Positions 24,581 through 32,358 of a stretch of 64,000 nt of DNA are shown here, piece after piece (positions within the stretch are counted from its first letter, which is position 1; every line of letters starts with the position of its first letter). The position numbers and the translations under genes are program-made. The notes under the pieces were generated by a model. The model worked only from the letters and a program-made list of their open reading frames with translations. It was not told the origin of the DNA and did not search any database. Origin of the DNA: RPQJ01 sp963732415 (GTDB taxonomy: Bacteria; Pseudomonadota; Gammaproteobacteria; Steroidobacterales; Steroidobacteraceae); the NCBI GenBank assembly GCA_963732415.1, contig CAVSZK010000021.1, forward strand, positions 62,001 through 126,000, in the 5' to 3' direction.

Positions 24581-25407
24581 TTTCCCTTGAACTCGGGCTT
24601 GCGACGCTGCATGAACGCCGTCATCGCCTCGGTCAGGTCGTCGGAGTGCAGGAAAGCTGCGTTCCAGAGTGCGACGTAGTCGAGCCCGGCCTGGACCTCG
24701 CGGCGCGTGGCCTGGTTGAGCACCTGCTTCGAGCCCTGCACGGCCAGCGGAGAGTTGGCGGCGATCTCCTGCGCCAGCGCGGCGGCTCGGGCCTGCACAC
24801 CGGCAGCGTCGGGCAGCACTTCGTTCACCAACCCGATGGCGAGCGCGCGGGTCGAGTCGATGTCCCGGCCGGTGAATATGAGTTCGCGGGCATGGCCGTC
24901 GCCCACCACGCGAGGCAGTCGCTGCAGCGAGCCGACGTCGGCGACCATCGCGATGCGGGTCTCACGTACAGAGAACGTCGCGTCGGCCGAGGCGAGGCGG
25001 ATGTCGCAGGCGGTGATCAGGTCCATCCCGGCCCCGATGCACGGCCCGTGCACGGCTGCGATGACCGGCTTCGTGGCATTCGCGAAGCTGCTGCAAGTGT
25101 GTTGGTAACGACCGACGTCGTCGAGCAGTGCACGCCGCCGGCCAACGGCTGAGTCCCCGCGTCCGGACAACGAGCCACCGCCAGCCATGGCCGGCGCGTG
25201 GTCGACGAGGTCGATCCCGGCGCAGAAGGCCTTGCCGCGGCCAGCGAGCACGATGACCCGCACTTCGGGGTCGCTGTCGAGAGCTGCAACGGCCGCCGGG
25301 ATCGCCGACCACAGCGCACGGTTGAGCGCGTTTAGTTTTTCGGGCCGGTCCAGCCACAGCGTGGCAACGCCACCGCTGCGTTCGATCGAAAGATTCTCGT
25401 ATTCCAC
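24577..25407 (-). CDS. Crotonase, delta(3,5)-delta(2,4)-dienoyl-CoA isomerase-like
   Basis: The 276-residue crotonase has oxyanion-hole segments 'GRGKAFCAGIDLVDHAP' (about 57-72) and 'HGPCIGAGMDLITACDIR' (about 124-141). The next block, 'VRETRIAMVADVGSLQRLP', matches the ECH1/dienoyl-CoA isomerase pattern (V.E...G.AADVG.LQRLP) with the catalytic Asp in ADVG. These enzymes shift double bonds of unsaturated fatty acyl-CoAs so that beta-oxidation can continue. It is 16 bases downstream of an SDR gene on the same strand. The stop codon lies inside a REP-like element. Confidence 0.88.
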   Translation of the reverse strand: MEYENLSIERSGGVATLWLDRPEKLNALNRALWSAIPAAVAALDSDPEVRVIVLAGRGKAFCAGIDLVDHAPAMAGGGSLSGRGDSAVGRRRALLDDVGRYQHTCSSFANATKPVIAAVHGPCIGAGMDLITACDIRLASADATFSVRETRIAMVADVGSLQRLPRVVGDGHARELIFTGRDIDSTRALAIGLVNEVLPDAAGVQARAAALAQEIAANSPLAVQGSKQVLNQATRREVQAGLDYVALWNAAFLHSDDLTEAMTAFMQRRKPEFKGK

Positions 25408-25423
25408 TTCGTGCCCCTTGCAG

Positions 25424-26260
25424 CTATTTCCCAGGACGCGCGGACCGGCCTACGCGCTTCGCGGCGTCGGTTGCCCACCGCAACAGTGTGTCGGTGGCGC
25501 CCGGTGCCATCGAGGCCAGCTTCTCGAGCAGCGCTCCGCCTGGAGGCACGGCGATCTCGGTCAGCCTGAAGCGTATCGCCAGGAAGATCGACCAGACCAC
25601 CCAGGAGGGCGGCATGTTGAGTGCCTGGGGCCACATGGCTCCCGCCCCTGGCGACTCGTTGAAGGCAGAGGCCATCGCGGTATCCACGACGCCGGGCAGC
25701 ACGATCGAGACGTGAATGCGTTCGCCGACGAGTTCCGTGCGCAGCGCCTCGGTCAATCCGATCAGCCCGAACTTGCTGGCGCAATAGCCGCCGAGCGGCG
25801 AGAAACCACGCCGCCCCGCCAGCGACGCGACATTGACGATGTGGCCGCGTCCCTGTTTGCGCATCAGCGTCACGGCCTGCTGCATCACATGCAGCGCGCC
25901 GAACAGGTTCACGTCCAGCATCGCCTGCAGGTCGGTGCTCTTCATCGAGACGACCTCGGACGGAATCAGCACGCCGGCGTTGTTGACCACGATGTCCACA
26001 GCGCCGAAACGCTTCACGGCCTTGCGGAAGCATGCCGCGACCTCGACCTGCTTGGTGACATCGGTCGGCGCGACCAATACGCTGGCGCCGGCTTTGCGGG
26101 CGCGAGCGGCGACCGTGGCCAGCGCCCTGGCGCGACGTGCGACGAGCACGAGGTTTGATCCCGCGGCAGCGAAGGCCAGCGCGGTCTCGCGGCCGATGCC
26201 GCTCGAGGCGCCAGTGACGAGCACCGTGCGGTTGCGGAACGACGGGATCGTGCCTTGCAT
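25424..26260 (-). CDS. Short-chain dehydrogenase/reductase (SDR)
   Basis: A 278-residue classical SDR with TGASSGIG at 15-22 for NAD(P), NNAG at ~93-96, the active-site Ser in 'IVNVASLAG' and Tyr-Lys in YCASK (about 158-162). The C-terminal 60 residues form a hydrophobic stretch (PPSWVVWSIFLAIRFRL) typical of SDRs that act on lipids or steroids at the membrane. It oxidises or reduces a carbonyl of unknown identity. Upstream of the dienoyl-CoA isomerase-like gene, so a lipid substrate is plausible. Confidence 0.88.
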   Translation of the reverse strand: MQGTIPSFRNRTVLVTGASSGIGRETALAFAAAGSNLVLVARRARALATVAARARKAGASVLVAPTDVTKQVEVAACFRKAVKRFGAVDIVVNNAGVLIPSEVVSMKSTDLQAMLDVNLFGALHVMQQAVTLMRKQGRGHIVNVASLAGRRGFSPLGGYCASKFGLIGLTEALRTELVGERIHVSIVLPGVVDTAMASAFNESPGAGAMWPQALNMPPSWVVWSIFLAIRFRLTEIAVPPGGALLEKLASMAPGATDTLLRWATDAAKRVGRSARPGK

Positions 26261-26298
26261 GGCCGTACCTCGGGCGCTGCCAGGTAGGGGAGTGAATC

Positions 26299-27414
26299 CT
26301 ACTTCAGGAATTCAGCCACCGGTCGGTATTCGTAGCCGAGGTCGCGCGCCACCGCCTCGTTGGTGATGTGCCCCGCGTGCACGTTCAAGCCGTTCGCGAG
26401 GTGCGGGTCGGCCCTCATGGCCTCCTTCCAGCCGAGGTCGGCCAGCCTGCGCGCGAAGGGCAGGGTCGCGTTGTTGAGTGCAAATGTCGATGTGCGCGGC
26501 ACGGCGCCGGGCATGTTGGCGACGCAGTAGTGGATGACGCCGTCCACAACGTAGGTCGGATCGGCGTGCGTCGTGGCCTTGCTGGTCTCGAAGCACCCGC
26601 CCTGGTCGATCGAGATGTCCACCAGCACCGCGCCTGCCTTCATGCGGCGGACCATGTCACGCGTGACCAGCCTGGGCGCCGCTGCGCCTGCGATAAGCAC
26701 GGCCCCGATGACGAGGTCCGCATCGATGACCAGTGCGTCGATGTGTTCCTGCGTCGAGTACTCGGTCCGCAGCGAAGGCCCGAAAATGGAAGACAACTCG
26801 CGCAGCCGCTTCATCGAGCGATCCAGGACCGTGACGTCGGCGCGCAGGCCGACTGCCATCTCGGCCGCGTGGGTGCCGGAGACGCCGCCGCCCAGGATCA
26901 CCACCTTGGCCGGTGCAACACCGGGCACGCCGCCGAGCAGGATGCCGCGACCGCCGTTGGCTTTTTGCAGGCAGTACGCGCCGACCTGCACCGACATGCG
27001 GCCGGCAACTTCACTCATCGGCGTCAGCAGCGGCAGCGAGCCATCGGGGGCCGTCACGGTTTCATATGCAATGCAGGTCGCGCCGGACTTCACCAGCGCC
27101 GCAGTCTGTCCCGGATCCGGCGCGAGGTGCAGATACGTGTAGAGCACCTGCCCGGGCCGCAGCTGCGCGCATTCCTGCGGCTGCGGCTCCTTCACCTTCA
27201 CGATCATTTCCGCGCTGGCGAAGATTTCCTCTGCGGTGGCCGCGATCTTCGCGCCGACGCGCTGGTAGTCCGCGTCCGAGAAGCCAATACCGGTCGCAGC
27301 GCCAGTCTGCACCGTGACGTCGTGCCCGGCCTCAGTCAACTCGCGGACTGCCGCCGGTACCAGGCCGACGCGGTACTCGTGGACCTTGATTTCTTTCGGC
27401 ACGCCAATGCGCAT
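26299..27414 (-). CDS. ald: Alanine dehydrogenase
   Basis: The ATG at 27414 (MRIGVPKEIKVHEYRVGLVP, preceded by GGAGAG) gives 371 residues, the normal length. Features: the N-terminal PKE...R signature of the Ald/PNT family, 'GGVSGTHAAEMAVGLRADVTVLD' split as a Rossmann fold near 175-197, and 'DISIDQGGCFETSKATTHADPTY' near 265-290. It deaminates L-alanine to pyruvate with NAD+, or runs in reverse to assimilate ammonium. The divergent Lrp/AsnC gene is the expected regulator, as for AldR in other bacteria. Confidence 0.95.
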   Translation of the reverse strand: MRIGVPKEIKVHEYRVGLVPAAVRELTEAGHDVTVQTGAATGIGFSDADYQRVGAKIAATAEEIFASAEMIVKVKEPQPQECAQLRPGQVLYTYLHLAPDPGQTAALVKSGATCIAYETVTAPDGSLPLLTPMSEVAGRMSVQVGAYCLQKANGGRGILLGGVPGVAPAKVVILGGGVSGTHAAEMAVGLRADVTVLDRSMKRLRELSSIFGPSLRTEYSTQEHIDALVIDADLVIGAVLIAGAAAPRLVTRDMVRRMKAGAVLVDISIDQGGCFETSKATTHADPTYVVDGVIHYCVANMPGAVPRTSTFALNNATLPFARRLADLGWKEAMRADPHLANGLNVHAGHITNEAVARDLGYEYRPVAEFLK

Positions 27415-27558
27415 GACTGCTCTCCCCGGGCTGTGATGGTTTGTTGATCGCGTGAGCATACGCGCGGCCTTAGGCAGAAATGTGCAAAAATCGTCTCACC
27501 AAGGGCCACGCCTGCAATAAACTGCGTCACAAGTGGCATTGGAAGAAGGAAAGTTGCG
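27415..27558. promoter_or_regulatory. Divergent ald/lrp control region
   Basis: The 144-base gap between ald and the Lrp gene holds an AT-rich core around 27475-27530 (GCAGAAATGTGCAAAAATCG, AATAAACTGCG), where both promoters and Lrp sites are expected. No perfect palindrome is visible. Confidence 0.35.
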
Positions 27559-28023
27559 ATGAAGCTCGACCGTACCGACCAGCTCATCCTCGCCGAACTG
27601 CAGCGCGACGGCCGCTTGAGCAACCGCGACCTGGCCGAGAAGGTCCACTTGAGTGAGTCAGCGTGCCTGAGGCGCGTGCGAGCGCTCGAGGAGGCTGGAG
27701 TCATCGACCGGTACACTGCGCTGGTGAGTCAGGGGAAGGTGGGGCTGCCGGGGAATGTCTTCGTGAGCATCACGCTCAATCGACAGGAGCAGGGCGACCT
27801 CGCCGCCTTCGAGGCGGCGGTGAAGCGCGTGCCCGAAGTGATGGAGTGCTACCTGATGACGGGGCAGCAGGACTACCTGCTGCGCGTCGTGGTATCCGAC
27901 CCCTCGGACTTCGAGCGCCTGCACAGCCAGCACCTGACGCGCCTGCCCGGTGTGGCGCGCGTGCAGTCGAGCTTTGCGCTGCGCACCGTGCGAAAGAGCG
28001 CGGAGCTTCCGGTGCACGCATGA
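27559..28023 (+). CDS. Lrp/AsnC family transcriptional regulator
   Basis: A 154-residue protein with the Lrp helix-turn-helix at 1-60 (LDRTDQLILAELQRDGRLSN, 'LSESACLRRVRALEEAGVI') and an RAM effector domain at 65-145 with 'VPEVMECYLMTGQQDYLLRVV' as the ligand-sensing turn. Divergent from ald, it most likely responds to alanine and controls that gene. GAAGGAAAG lies before the ATG. Its stop overlaps the start of the aspartic protease gene (ATGA). Confidence 0.92.
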   Translation: MKLDRTDQLILAELQRDGRLSNRDLAEKVHLSESACLRRVRALEEAGVIDRYTALVSQGKVGLPGNVFVSITLNRQEQGDLAAFEAAVKRVPEVMECYLMTGQQDYLLRVVVSDPSDFERLHSQHLTRLPGVARVQSSFALRTVRKSAELPVHA

Positions 28024-29072
28024 TCTGGCGCCCGGCATCTGCGGTGCTCGCGCTCAGCGTGATGTGCTGCGCACAGGCTGCGTCGCCCGCAGAGTCGCCA
28101 GCAGTGTCACCGGCAGAATCGCCGGCAGTTTCGCCAGGGCTCTCCCAGGCAGCGTCGCCGACCCCGCGATCGGACACCGATGCCGGGCACGAGGAACTCT
28201 ACGCCGCACCGACCCGCGCCGATCGTACCGGCAGGATCGTCGCTGCCGTCACGATCAACGACCGCGGGCCATATCGTTTCATTCTCGATACCGGCGCGAA
28301 CAGTTCCGCGCTTTCTCCAAAGGTGGTCGAGGAACTCGGCCTGCCGGAAGCCGAAGGTGTCCGCGTCCACGGCGTCACTGGCAGTGCAGTGCTTCCAGCG
28401 GTTCACGTCGAAAGCATGCGCGCCGGTGCCGTGGAACTGCCGCCGACAGTGCTGCCGGTACTGCCCGGCGACATCTTCGCGGGTGCCGACGGCATCCTGG
28501 GCGTGACCGGCATGCAGCACATGCGCATCGACGTGGATTTTCTCCACGACCGTGTCTCGATCTTCCGCTCCGGCGGACGGAGAGCGACTTCCGCCTACGT
28601 CACCGTCAAGGCGACACTCTGGCAGGGCGGGCTGCTGCTGGTGGCCGGCAAGGTCGGCAGCATCCCGACCAAGATCATCATCGACACCGGGGCCGAGCGG
28701 ACCATGGGGAATATTCCGCTGCGCACGGCCATCCTGTCCCGCTCCAGGGCCGGCGAAGAGTTCTCCACGATGGTGCACGGAGCCACGACCGACGTGGAGT
28801 CCGGCACCTATTTTCGCGCGCCCAGGATCACGATTGGCCCGGCGAAGCTCGCCGACCTGCCGGTGACCTTCGGCGAACTGCACGTGTTCGACGTCTGGGG
28901 CCTGACCGATGAGCCCGCGCTTGTGATCGGCATGGACGTGCTCGGGCGCCTCGAGCGGTTCATCGTCGACTATCGTCGCCGGGAGTTCCAGCTGAAGGCT
29001 CGCGGCAGCTCGGTCGCGATCCGGCAATGTACACCGTCGACCTGCGGGTCCCGGATACCCGAAAACTATTGA
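28020..29072 (+). CDS. Exported retropepsin-like aspartic protease with two DTGA motifs
   Basis: The ATG overlaps the Lrp stop, giving 350 residues. A signal peptide (about 1-21) is followed by a low-complexity tandem repeat of PAESPAVS (about 23-45). Two retropepsin-like lobes follow, each with a catalytic triplet: DTGA at 90-93 (FILDTGANSSALS) and DTGA at 222-225 (IIIDTGAERTM). Each lobe ends with a 'GMDVLG'-like or 'ADGILG' hydrophobic-Gly motif, as in pepsin-type folds. Single-chain, two-lobed retropepsin-like proteins occur in many gammaproteobacteria. Likely a periplasmic peptidase, substrate unknown. The 3' end overlaps the convergent sulfotransferase gene by 7 bases. Confidence 0.8.
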   Translation: MIWRPASAVLALSVMCCAQAASPAESPAVSPAESPAVSPGLSQAASPTPRSDTDAGHEELYAAPTRADRTGRIVAAVTINDRGPYRFILDTGANSSALSPKVVEELGLPEAEGVRVHGVTGSAVLPAVHVESMRAGAVELPPTVLPVLPGDIFAGADGILGVTGMQHMRIDVDFLHDRVSIFRSGGRRATSAYVTVKATLWQGGLLLVAGKVGSIPTKIIIDTGAERTMGNIPLRTAILSRSRAGEEFSTMVHGATTDVESGTYFRAPRITIGPAKLADLPVTFGELHVFDVWGLTDEPALVIGMDVLGRLERFIVDYRRREFQLKARGSSVAIRQCTPSTCGSRIPENY

Positions 29073-30580
29073 GCCACGGCGATTCCCGCAGCCCGCAGGA
29101 TGTTCGACAATGGCTCGAGTTCCCGGGCGTGTTTTTTCCATCGTCCCACCGACGATCCGTACATTGCCTGCCTGACCTGCGCGGCACTCGCCGTCGCCGA
29201 CGGCGAGGCGTTCTGGTGGAAGTCCAGGCAGCGCTGATCCCACGCGACGCCGCAATACTCCAGCAGGCGCCTGCTTTCCGCTTCCTGGTTCGCTACCAGG
29301 GATTCGTAGCTCAGATCGAGCATTGTTCCCTGCAGTGAGTCTCGCCAGTGCCGTGCCAGCCCGTGCCAGGCAACGTAGTAGCGCCCCAGGTCCTCGAGGC
29401 TGCTGGCAAACGGGAAGCCTTCGCGGAACAACGTCTTGTGGATGGCGAGACAGCTATCCATTGGATCGCGGTGCAGCATCACGATTCGCGCACCCGGCAG
29501 GGCCAGCCGGATCAGCCCGGCGTACAGGAAATTCATCGGCGCCTTGTCGACGAAGAAACCGCGGCCACTCCTGTATGCGGACACCGCATCCATGTAGCCC
29601 CGGCCGATGGTGCCGAAGTCGGGTTGAGCCGGTCGGGATGGCGCCGCACCGCGCACCACGCCGCCCGTATCCCCGGCCCTCATCACGGCGAAGCTCAGGT
29701 CGCGGAGCTCTCCGAGGCTTTCGACCTCGGGGTGCGCCGAGAGGATGCGATCGACGAGCGTGGTTCCGCTGCGCGGCAGGCCGATCACGAAGATTGCGCC
29801 CTCGCCGAGGCCGGTGGTTGGGGCATTGCGCAGCCGTGACGCGGGGAAATTCCTTGCGATCGACGCCATGATCGCCACGTCGCCCTCGACGCGATAGCTG
29901 GTCGTCCCGCGCAAGATCCGTGCGCCGCGCTGCAGCCGGGACATCGCGCGTTCATCTTCGCCGAGGTCCTCGAGTTCCTTGTGCAGCGCGTAGCAGAGCG
30001 GCACCGTCTGCGCCGGGTCGGACGTCTCGCCGAGCAGGCTCTCGAGCTTGTCGACGTGGTTGCTCGAATCGCTCCAGGTCCGCAGCCGCGCCAGCGCGTG
30101 CCAGGCCTCGGCGTCCCGCGGCCAGGCGACGATAAGCTCGGCGAGCAGCGATTCCGCGCGCTCCAGTTCACCGAGCGCGATCTGCGAGCGGGCCAGGCTC
30201 AGGTGGATGTCCCGGTCCTGCGGAGCGAGTTCGTGCGCGCGCGCGTAGCAGCGGTCGGCGTCGCGGAATCGGCTGAAGCGGGCGTGGAGTTCGCCGACCT
30301 GCGACAGCCGGACCGCGTCGTCGCTGCAGTCGCGTTCGAGACCGGCCATGCGCTCGCGTGCCACCAGCGTCTGGCCACCGGTGATCAGGCACTCGATCTC
30401 GTGAAACCGGGTGTCGAGATTTCCTGGCTCCATGCTGACCGCTTGCCCGGCCGCGGCGATCGCCTGGCGAAAGCGGCCCTGCTGCTGGTGAAGCCGGCTC
30501 AACTTGAGCCATTCGTCGGCGGAATTCGCCGCGTTGCCGTCCCCGGCTTGCGCCCGGGACAAAGTGCTATTCGGTTCCAT
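29066..30580 (-). CDS. TPR-repeat sulfotransferase
   Basis: Start 30580 (MEPNSTLSRAQAG) follows the methyltransferase by a 14-base overlap. The 504-residue protein has tetratricopeptide repeats in residues ~20-230 ('WLKLSRLHQQQGRFRQAIAA', 'ARFSRFRDADRCYARAHELAP') and a sulfotransferase domain in ~260-480 with the PAPS-binding loop 'IGLPRSGTTLVDRIL' and 'FVDKAPMNFLYAGLI', 'IVMLHRDPMDSCLA'. It should move sulfate from PAPS to a hydroxyl or amine of a protein, sugar or small molecule. TPR-sulfotransferases are frequent in marine and environmental Proteobacteria; substrates are unproven. Confidence 0.88.
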   Translation of the reverse strand: MEPNSTLSRAQAGDGNAANSADEWLKLSRLHQQQGRFRQAIAAAGQAVSMEPGNLDTRFHEIECLITGGQTLVARERMAGLERDCSDDAVRLSQVGELHARFSRFRDADRCYARAHELAPQDRDIHLSLARSQIALGELERAESLLAELIVAWPRDAEAWHALARLRTWSDSSNHVDKLESLLGETSDPAQTVPLCYALHKELEDLGEDERAMSRLQRGARILRGTTSYRVEGDVAIMASIARNFPASRLRNAPTTGLGEGAIFVIGLPRSGTTLVDRILSAHPEVESLGELRDLSFAVMRAGDTGGVVRGAAPSRPAQPDFGTIGRGYMDAVSAYRSGRGFFVDKAPMNFLYAGLIRLALPGARIVMLHRDPMDSCLAIHKTLFREGFPFASSLEDLGRYYVAWHGLARHWRDSLQGTMLDLSYESLVANQEAESRRLLEYCGVAWDQRCLDFHQNASPSATASAAQVRQAMYGSSVGRWKKHARELEPLSNILRAAGIAVAQ

Positions 30581-31559
30581 GATGCGCGGCAGTATACAAG
30601 CCGCCTGCGCTGCCCGTTCTGCGCAGGTCGAGCAACCATGCGACGAGGATGCTGCCCGACTGGAACTGCGGACGTGGCGTGTCGACATCGAACCCGCTAT
30701 TCGCGGCCATTCGAGCTATTTCCAGTATCGCCTCCTCGGACCTCGCCGCGTCGACGAGGTCCTGCAGCCGACGTACCGACGCACGCAACTCGCGCTCGAC
30801 GCCGTCGATTTCGCGGTCGAGCTGCGCGGCGGTGAGCCCGCTGCGCGCCGCGAGCAGCTTCTGCACTGCGTCGATGGTTACCAGCAGCACGTGCGGGTTC
30901 GCGGTAGCTTCGGCCGCCTGCCGCAGCCTGGCGGCAGCGGAGCTCAGTTCGTTCCACGCTGCGCGGGCTTTCGGCCGTCCTGCGGCCTGTCGATCCGCGG
31001 CGATGAACGCACGCAGCCTGCGATATACACGGGACTCCTCGAGAACCACGTGCGCCTGGGATAGCGACTGGCGCGCGTTCTGCACGATCGCCGAATCCGC
31101 GTGATGGATGCTGAATCGGGCGCGTCCGCCGGGCTTGAGCACGCGGCAGACCTCATGCAGCGAGACTTCGACGTCGGTATATTCGATAGCGAACTGTGCG
31201 CTGACCCCGTCAAGGCACTCCGCCTCGAATGGCAGCCGCTCGGTGGCGACGCCGGGATGGAACCTTATGCCGTCGAACATCGCAGACCCGCCCCGAACCT
31301 GGCGCGGCGGATCGATCAACGCCAGGTCCGTGCCATGGATGTCGAATCGTCGGCCGTCAGCCGTCGCGGCGTCGCGCGCGAGCAACGCCACCGCTCCATT
31401 GCCGGTGCCGACGTCGAGGACGCATGCCCCGTCCGGGAGCGAAGCGAAGAACTCGATCCAGGCGTCACGAAGCTCCAGCGAGTAGTTGGCGTCCGGCCCG
31501 GTCGGGCAGGTCGCCAGCGCGCCGCCACGGTAGTAGGTTTCCCAGTGTTCGACGCTCAC
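30567..31559 (-). CDS. Class I SAM-dependent methyltransferase
   Basis: A 330-residue protein with the SAM-binding motif 'CVLDVGTGNGA' at 46-56, an acidic residue in 'FDIHGTDLALIDPP' and 'LDGVSAQFAIEYTDVEVSLHEVCRVLKPGGRARFSIHH' in pieces as motifs II-III. The C-terminal third is a long helical, Glu/Arg-rich segment (about 190-300) that may be a coiled coil. Its end overlaps the sulfotransferase start, so both belong to one transcript and could modify the same product. Substrate unknown. Confidence 0.85.
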   Translation of the reverse strand: MSVEHWETYYRGGALATCPTGPDANYSLELRDAWIEFFASLPDGACVLDVGTGNGAVALLARDAATADGRRFDIHGTDLALIDPPRQVRGGSAMFDGIRFHPGVATERLPFEAECLDGVSAQFAIEYTDVEVSLHEVCRVLKPGGRARFSIHHADSAIVQNARQSLSQAHVVLEESRVYRRLRAFIAADRQAAGRPKARAAWNELSSAAARLRQAAEATANPHVLLVTIDAVQKLLAARSGLTAAQLDREIDGVERELRASVRRLQDLVDAARSEEAILEIARMAANSGFDVDTPRPQFQSGSILVAWLLDLRRTGSAGGLYTAAHHGTE

Positions 31560-31587
31560 CTGAGGCGCTCCTCGTTGCCAGGCATAT

Positions 31588-31605
31588 TATGGCTATACCA
31601 TAGCC
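31588..31605. promoter_or_regulatory. Overlapping inverted repeats in divergent gap
   Basis: TATGG-N5-CCATA (31588-31602) and GGCTA-N5-TAGCC (31591-31605) overlap in the 101-base gap between the methyltransferase and the exported protein gene. This is the most AT-rich spot there and may be a promoter with an operator. Confidence 0.3.
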
Positions 31606-31660
31606 GCAAACCAGTCGGCCGCGCTGCGACCGCACCCGTAGATCACAAGGAGTATCCATC

Positions 31661-32293
31661 GTGCGCAGTTCCTGCAACGGCCCCATGTTCGCAATCCTCG
31701 GTCTGGCCATCTGGGCGGGCCCGTCGGCGGCGGTGGACAACAGCGCTGCGCTGCGCTGTGCCGCGCTCGGCGATGACCAGGCTCGCCTGGCCTGCTACGA
31801 CGGGATCTTTCGCGCTGGTGATACGGCGGCGATGCCGCAGGCCACGGCAGTTTCCAGCGGGAAATCCGCTGCCGGAGTCGCAGCGGAGTCGACCACGGCC
31901 GGTGTCGCCACGGCATCGACCGCGGCGGAAGCCGCAGGGTTGTCGACCGTGGCTGTGGGCGGAGCAGTGGTCGCGGCGCCCAGCCCGGTACCTGCAGCCG
32001 ATCCGCTGGCTGATTTCGGGCTCACGCCCGCGCAGCAACACTCGCTCGATCCCGAGAGGCCAGCCGAGCCCAGGGCGCCCGAGAGCGTCACAGGGACCGT
32101 GGCAAAGGTGGGCTACACGGCGAGCGGCAAGATGGCCGTGACTCTGGAGAACGGCCAGGTCTGGATTCAGATCGACACCGGCAAGCCGCGGGTGAGAGGC
32201 GGCGATGCGGTGACGATCAAGCGCGGGGCGCTCGGTTCCTTCCTGCTGGTGTCGCCGAGCGGGATGGCCACGCGTGTTCGTCGCGTGAAATAA
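31661..32293 (+). CDS. Exported protein with an alanine-rich linker, function unknown
   Basis: GTG start with AAGGAG upstream. The 210-residue product has a signal peptide (about 1-24), a short Cys pair motif 'ALRCAALGDDQARLACYDGIF' (about 30-50, seen at the N-terminus of several exported proteins of Proteobacteria), a long Ala/Ser/Thr/Val-rich linker (about 55-115) and a compact C-terminal beta domain (about 140-210: 'ESVTGTVAKVGYTASGKM', 'GQVWIQIDTGKPRVRGGDAV', 'SPSGMATRVRRVK') reminiscent of a small OB- or SH3-like fold. Role unknown. Confidence 0.7.
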   Translation: MRSSCNGPMFAILGLAIWAGPSAAVDNSAALRCAALGDDQARLACYDGIFRAGDTAAMPQATAVSSGKSAAGVAAESTTAGVATASTAAEAAGLSTVAVGGAVVAAPSPVPAADPLADFGLTPAQQHSLDPERPAEPRAPESVTGTVAKVGYTASGKMAVTLENGQVWIQIDTGKPRVRGGDAVTIKRGALGSFLLVSPSGMATRVRRVK

Positions 32294-32306
32294 AGGCACA
32301 AAAAAA

Positions 32307-32330
32307 GACGGCGGGCCGAAGCCCGCCGTC
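32307..32330 (-). terminator. Strong intrinsic terminator of the TonB receptor gene
   Basis: GACGGCGGGC and GCCCGCCGTC form a perfect 10-bp stem with a 4-base loop (TTCG when read on the reverse strand), followed on that strand by seven Ts. It lies 28 bases beyond the receptor stop codon. Confidence 0.92.
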
Positions 32331-32358
32331 TGAGTGGCTGAGTTTCCTCAGCTGTTTG

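Noticed and set aside
28090..28140. Short direct repeats that might be CRISPR-like
   Set aside because: They are in-frame 24-base coding repeats (PAESPAVS) without spacers of even length or cas genes.
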